This document shows, in pieces, positions 61,151 to 64,000 of a stretch of DNA of 64,000 nt (positions within the stretch are counted from its first letter, which is position 1; the number at the start of each line of letters is the position of its first letter). Source of the DNA: Rhabditoides inermis (Eukaryota > Nematoda > Chromadorea > Rhabditida > Rhabditidae). The position numbers and the translations under genes were made by a program. The notes below the pieces were generated by a model that saw only the letters and a list, made by a program, of their open reading frames with translations, had not been told where the DNA came from and did not search any database. The stretch is taken from assembly GCA_963966185.1 (NCBI GenBank), contig CAWZYM010000185.1, positions 310,001 through 374,000 of the forward strand. Reading direction: 5' to 3'.

Positions 61151-62551
61151 CTGAAAAAAATTGAAACTCATCTAATTAGAAATCAAAAAAAGATCGAAAA
61201 ATATGTAATGTAATGTAATGTAATGTTTAGGATAGGTATACACGGGAGCAATAAATAACGAAAATGCAAATTCAACAATGTACAGTACATGCTACCGTAA
61301 TATTTGGGTGGATAGATGCTGCTGCCGTGGGAGACAGACCGCAGTAGAGTGACCGCACCCGCGCCCCCGATGCCTACCCCGGCACCGCCCCCAGAGTGGA
61401 GTGGCTACCACATAGTGGAGTAGTGCCGCTAACTGTAATTGAGGAAGACGCACAGCATTGCGCGGTATAGTACAGTCAGTATACTAGCTGTATATGATTT
61501 CAGAACATTTTTCATGAGATAGTTCGTCAGATTTGTTTTTAATATTTTGGAATTGTCTTCACAAACGATGGAAGTTGGTAACTACATTTATCGCCATAAA
61601 TTTGATTTTTAATGTTCAATCATCATGTTTATAGTTCATGTGCAGTGAAACAAATACATTTTTTAAGGAAAACAGAAAAAGCGTTCGTGGTTTTTCGTTT
61701 TTTTCAGTTTGGTTTCAGAATTCTTGTCAATATTTTTGAGAGTAATACTCAAACCAACTAAATAATTCAAATATATATATTTGAATTCAAAACGTCCGCT
61801 AAAAGTATGTATCTCTCTTTACCCAAATATCCCAGTAAACGTGAAAATACGCGGTCTTTTTGCCGACTAGAACATGCCAATGACCAATATCGCGTTATTG
61901 TGTTATTGTGGGCGTGGTCAGGGTGGGCGGAGCAACAATCTTGTTCAGGGCGTCCCGTCTCTTCTCTTCCCCTTCCTCTACGCATCTACACACTGTCCAA
62001 TCAGCCACAGGAGAATGTTCATGTTCAATTGGAAGAGTGGAGAGAAAGCTCTCGTTTGTGATTCTTTGGAAAAAAAATCAGTGTAGTTTTTAGTGATTGA
62101 GTTTGTTTGTTTTCTCAGAGTTGAGACTTGGTTATTTGCCAAGCAGGTGCTAAAAGAGTCTAAAAAAAGGGAGTCTAATTTCTGAATTTCGAAGTTGAGT
62201 CAGCACCGGGATTGGGTGCCAATTCCGATTCGTGACGTGTGAGCCCGAGGAAATCATAACAATCTGTATTTCAATAAAACATCATAAAACAAATAAATGA
62301 GAATGTGATGGTCGAAGAAATTAAATTTCACATGCAATGTGAATAAATTGATTTATTAGCATAATCATCGCGATTTGTACAAACATATAGTGGAACCGAG
62401 TAGTACAGGAAGACACAATCTGACTAGGTGAAGTGGAGACACGAAATGACCCGGCAACAAGTGAAAAGTGAAAGCGACACACAATTAAATGAGCGATTAC
62501 GGAAATACTGGGTGCACACGGTGTGAGCAGTAGGTTGAGCATTGAAAAGAC

Positions 62552-62554
<3 letters not shown>
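61151..62554. other. No gene recognised
   Basis: Only a short (taatg)n run at 61,205-61,225, an AT-rich palindrome near 61,765-61,785 (aaatatatatattt) and a half-arm of the Harbinger-like MITE at 62,170-62,215 are visible. 62,340-62,540 is similar to 49,630-49,800 (agcataatcatcgcgatttg ... gggtgcacacggtgtgagca), i.e. downstream flank shared by the otopetrin copies. Confidence 0.45.
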
Positions 62555-62590
<36 letters not shown>

Positions 62591-62593
<3 letters not shown>

Positions 62594-63634
62594 ATGATGT
62601 CCCTCCACGTCTCCCTCCTTGGTGTGTCCATCCTTCATCTGATACGAATGCTTCCAGATCTCAGCCAAGCACGCGGAAGAGTGGAATCTGAAGGAGGACT
62701 CTTGTTATTCCATCATTCTGGACAAGATAAAGTAGAGGTCAGACTCAACTGTTTTCTGGCAAATGACCCTCAGAAAGATCTCAAAACGCGCCCCATCCTC
62801 AGAAAGATCCTCAGAAACTGCCTTTTGTATCATAAAGCGGCTTTTTGATACATAATCGAGTCTGAGACCGCGCCTTAAAAAGACGAGAAAAAGTCGCCTC
62901 TTAGTTCTCGCCGCTGGACTGGTGATAGGAAAATGGGGGATGTGAGTTTATCGGAAAATCTCAGCACCTCAGTATTGTGTCTATTGCTCTCACCTGAAGA
63001 AGACAGTGAGCGGGGCGACGGCGTATATGATAGCTGGGTAGGCGGCCGAGCCGCACGCCAGGCCCGGGGCTGACGAAGTGCCTACAAGGAAGAATATAAC
63101 CGAGTACTATATTGTAGATACTATAGTAGATCCTATAGTAGTCATGTAGAACTATATCCAATAGTAAGTAGACATTCTTGGTCATTGGAAAGGGGGCGAT
63201 GCTCACCCTCGAAGGTGAGCAGTATGAAGAGTGTGGCGTTGCACACGCACAGGAACGTGACGACCTGCTTGCCGGGCTTGCGAGACTGCGCCCGCGGAGA
63301 GAGAGCCGTCAGCCTGGAGTGGAAGTGTCTACTGTGTCCAAGAGCCGAGTTAGTGAACCTGCATCTTCTCTTCAGCACAGGAACCTACCGACCATCTGAG
63401 GTTCAGTGATATCGTTTCGTACATGCCATAACAATGTTTGCGATTCCGAATACCCGTGAATGAACATGTGATTTGGTTCGATCCGTTTGAGTATTGTCTA
63501 ATTTAGGCTTTCAACCCGTACATACTTGCTGGCGGTGAGAATGTAGACGCTCTGGACGATGACCTGCACGAGGCGGGTGATGTACGCGACGAGAAGGTAC
63601 GCGGGCTGCGACGCTGCCATGAACAGGTCCACGC
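62591..63634 (-). CDS. Otopetrin-like proton channel, C-terminal exons (copy 3, continues past the window)
   Basis: Minus-strand exons 63,634-63,526, 63,313-63,207, 63,081-62,994, 62,687-62,591. Lengths 109, 107, 88 and 97 equal copy 1, and all phases close to a TAG at 62,591. Motifs: VDLFMAASQPAYLLV, YITRLVQVIVQSVYILTASK, RKPGKQVVTFLCVCNATLFI, YPAIIYAVAPLTVFF, FRFHSSACLAEIWKHSYQMK. RFHSSACLAEIWK is the typical otopetrin C-terminal signature. The rest of the gene lies to the right of 64,000. This copy has no lesion in view and is the likely parent of the truncated copies at 49.9-51.6 and 56.4-57.7 kb. Otopetrins conduct protons across the plasma membrane; the role here is inference. Confidence 0.83.
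62735..62875. mobile_element. MITE in the last intron of otopetrin copy 3
   Basis: Ends gaggtcagactcaactg and cgagtctgagaccgc are imperfect inverse copies enclosing 140 bp with repeated cctcagaaagatc. It resembles the GGTCAGTCTC family, but the similarity is limited to the ends. Confidence 0.5.
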
Positions 63635-63654
63635 CTGGAATGGAGAGGGTATGG

Positions 63655-63765
63655 ATCATAGTATGATAGTATGGATATAGATAGTATGATAGTATGGATA
63701 TAGATAGTATGATAGTATGGATGGTAGTATATTAGTATGGATACAGATTGTACGCAATACGGATA
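63655..63765. repeat. Tandem repeat (TATGATAGTATGGATATAGATAG)n
   Basis: About four imperfect units of tagtatgatagtatggatat in the intron upstream of the 63,634-63,526 exon. At 63,776-63,797 a short copy of the exon border (gatccacgcccggaatagag) suggests a local duplication of the acceptor region. Confidence 0.8.
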
Positions 63766-64000
63766 GTATGGACAGATCCACGCCCGGAATAGAGACAGTA
63801 TAACTAATTACCAGTTTTACTGGTAGATGGGTGGTGCTGGTGATAAGGACTCAATGTCAGTGGGACGAGGAATTGGATGTCTCCTATGCTATTGACTTTG
63901 CATTCAAATTATGTCCACTGTTAGTGGTGGTAGCCGTTAGATGTTAGAAGTAAGATTGGGGATAAAAATTCCGCGCCGGATGAGCAATTGAATGTCCCCT

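Overview
The window is eukaryotic, most likely from a nematode (a free-living rhabditid or diplogastrid such as a Pristionchus relative; the genus is inference). The evidence is compact multi-exon genes with short introns, two chemoreceptor families that look nematode-specific (Srg/Srv-like and Sra/Srab/Srb-like serpentine receptors), otopetrin-like proton-channel genes, and a heavy load of Helitrons, foldback MITEs and retroelements. There are no bacterial operons and no CRISPR array. Most long open frames here are satellites or shadows, so the gene models below were built by hand from splice signals, reading phase and comparison of paralogues inside the window.

Left part (1-16 kb): a four-transmembrane claudin-like gene (+, 1166-3759), then a cassette of small-protein genes present twice. 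Copy one is S1(-) P1(-) Y2(+) at 4.7-8.4 kb and copy two is S2(-) P2(-) Y1(+) at 11.6-25.5 kb. S encodes a small secreted acidic protein, P a small signal-anchored protein, and Y a cysteine-containing protein. The copies have decayed differently: S2 lacks the last exon and Y2 lacks its 5' part. A Penelope-like element with a GIY-YIG domain and a hammerhead-ribozyme core lies between the copies. About five copies of a ~165-bp promoter-like repeat surround them.

Middle (16-25 kb): a nested mobile-element stack. A LINE (ORF2 intact at about 920 codons) is interrupted in ORF1 by a 4.5-kb element with ~400-bp terminal inverted repeats and a perfect 8-bp target duplication. That element carries a decayed antisense 28S rRNA gene as cargo. 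The cargo region holds a Helitron and a tRNA-like inverted-repeat element.

Right part (26-64 kb): a chemoreceptor locus built from convergent pairs, an Srg-like gene on + facing an Srab-like gene on -. The pairs are A/D (27.5-33.5 kb), B/E (37.5-44.9 kb) and C/F (59.2-61.2 kb). B and C are open from start to stop. A is split in exon 7 by a 2,966-bp Helitron, D is a pseudogene, E is nearly complete with one apparent frameshift, and F is a last-exon relic. Otopetrin-like exons (-) follow E and F. The Helitron plus a 5'-truncated otopetrin gene are tandemly duplicated with a period of about 6,560 bp (45,009-57,782). A third otopetrin copy runs off the right edge.

Overall the window records repeated segmental duplication of receptor genes and small-gene cassettes, shaped by Helitrons that insert between A and T without target duplication. 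The same promoter-like module (a GCGCGCGAAAC block, then CGCTCTGGCGC, then a TATA-like box) lies upstream of the Srg-like genes and inside the dispersed 165-bp repeats.
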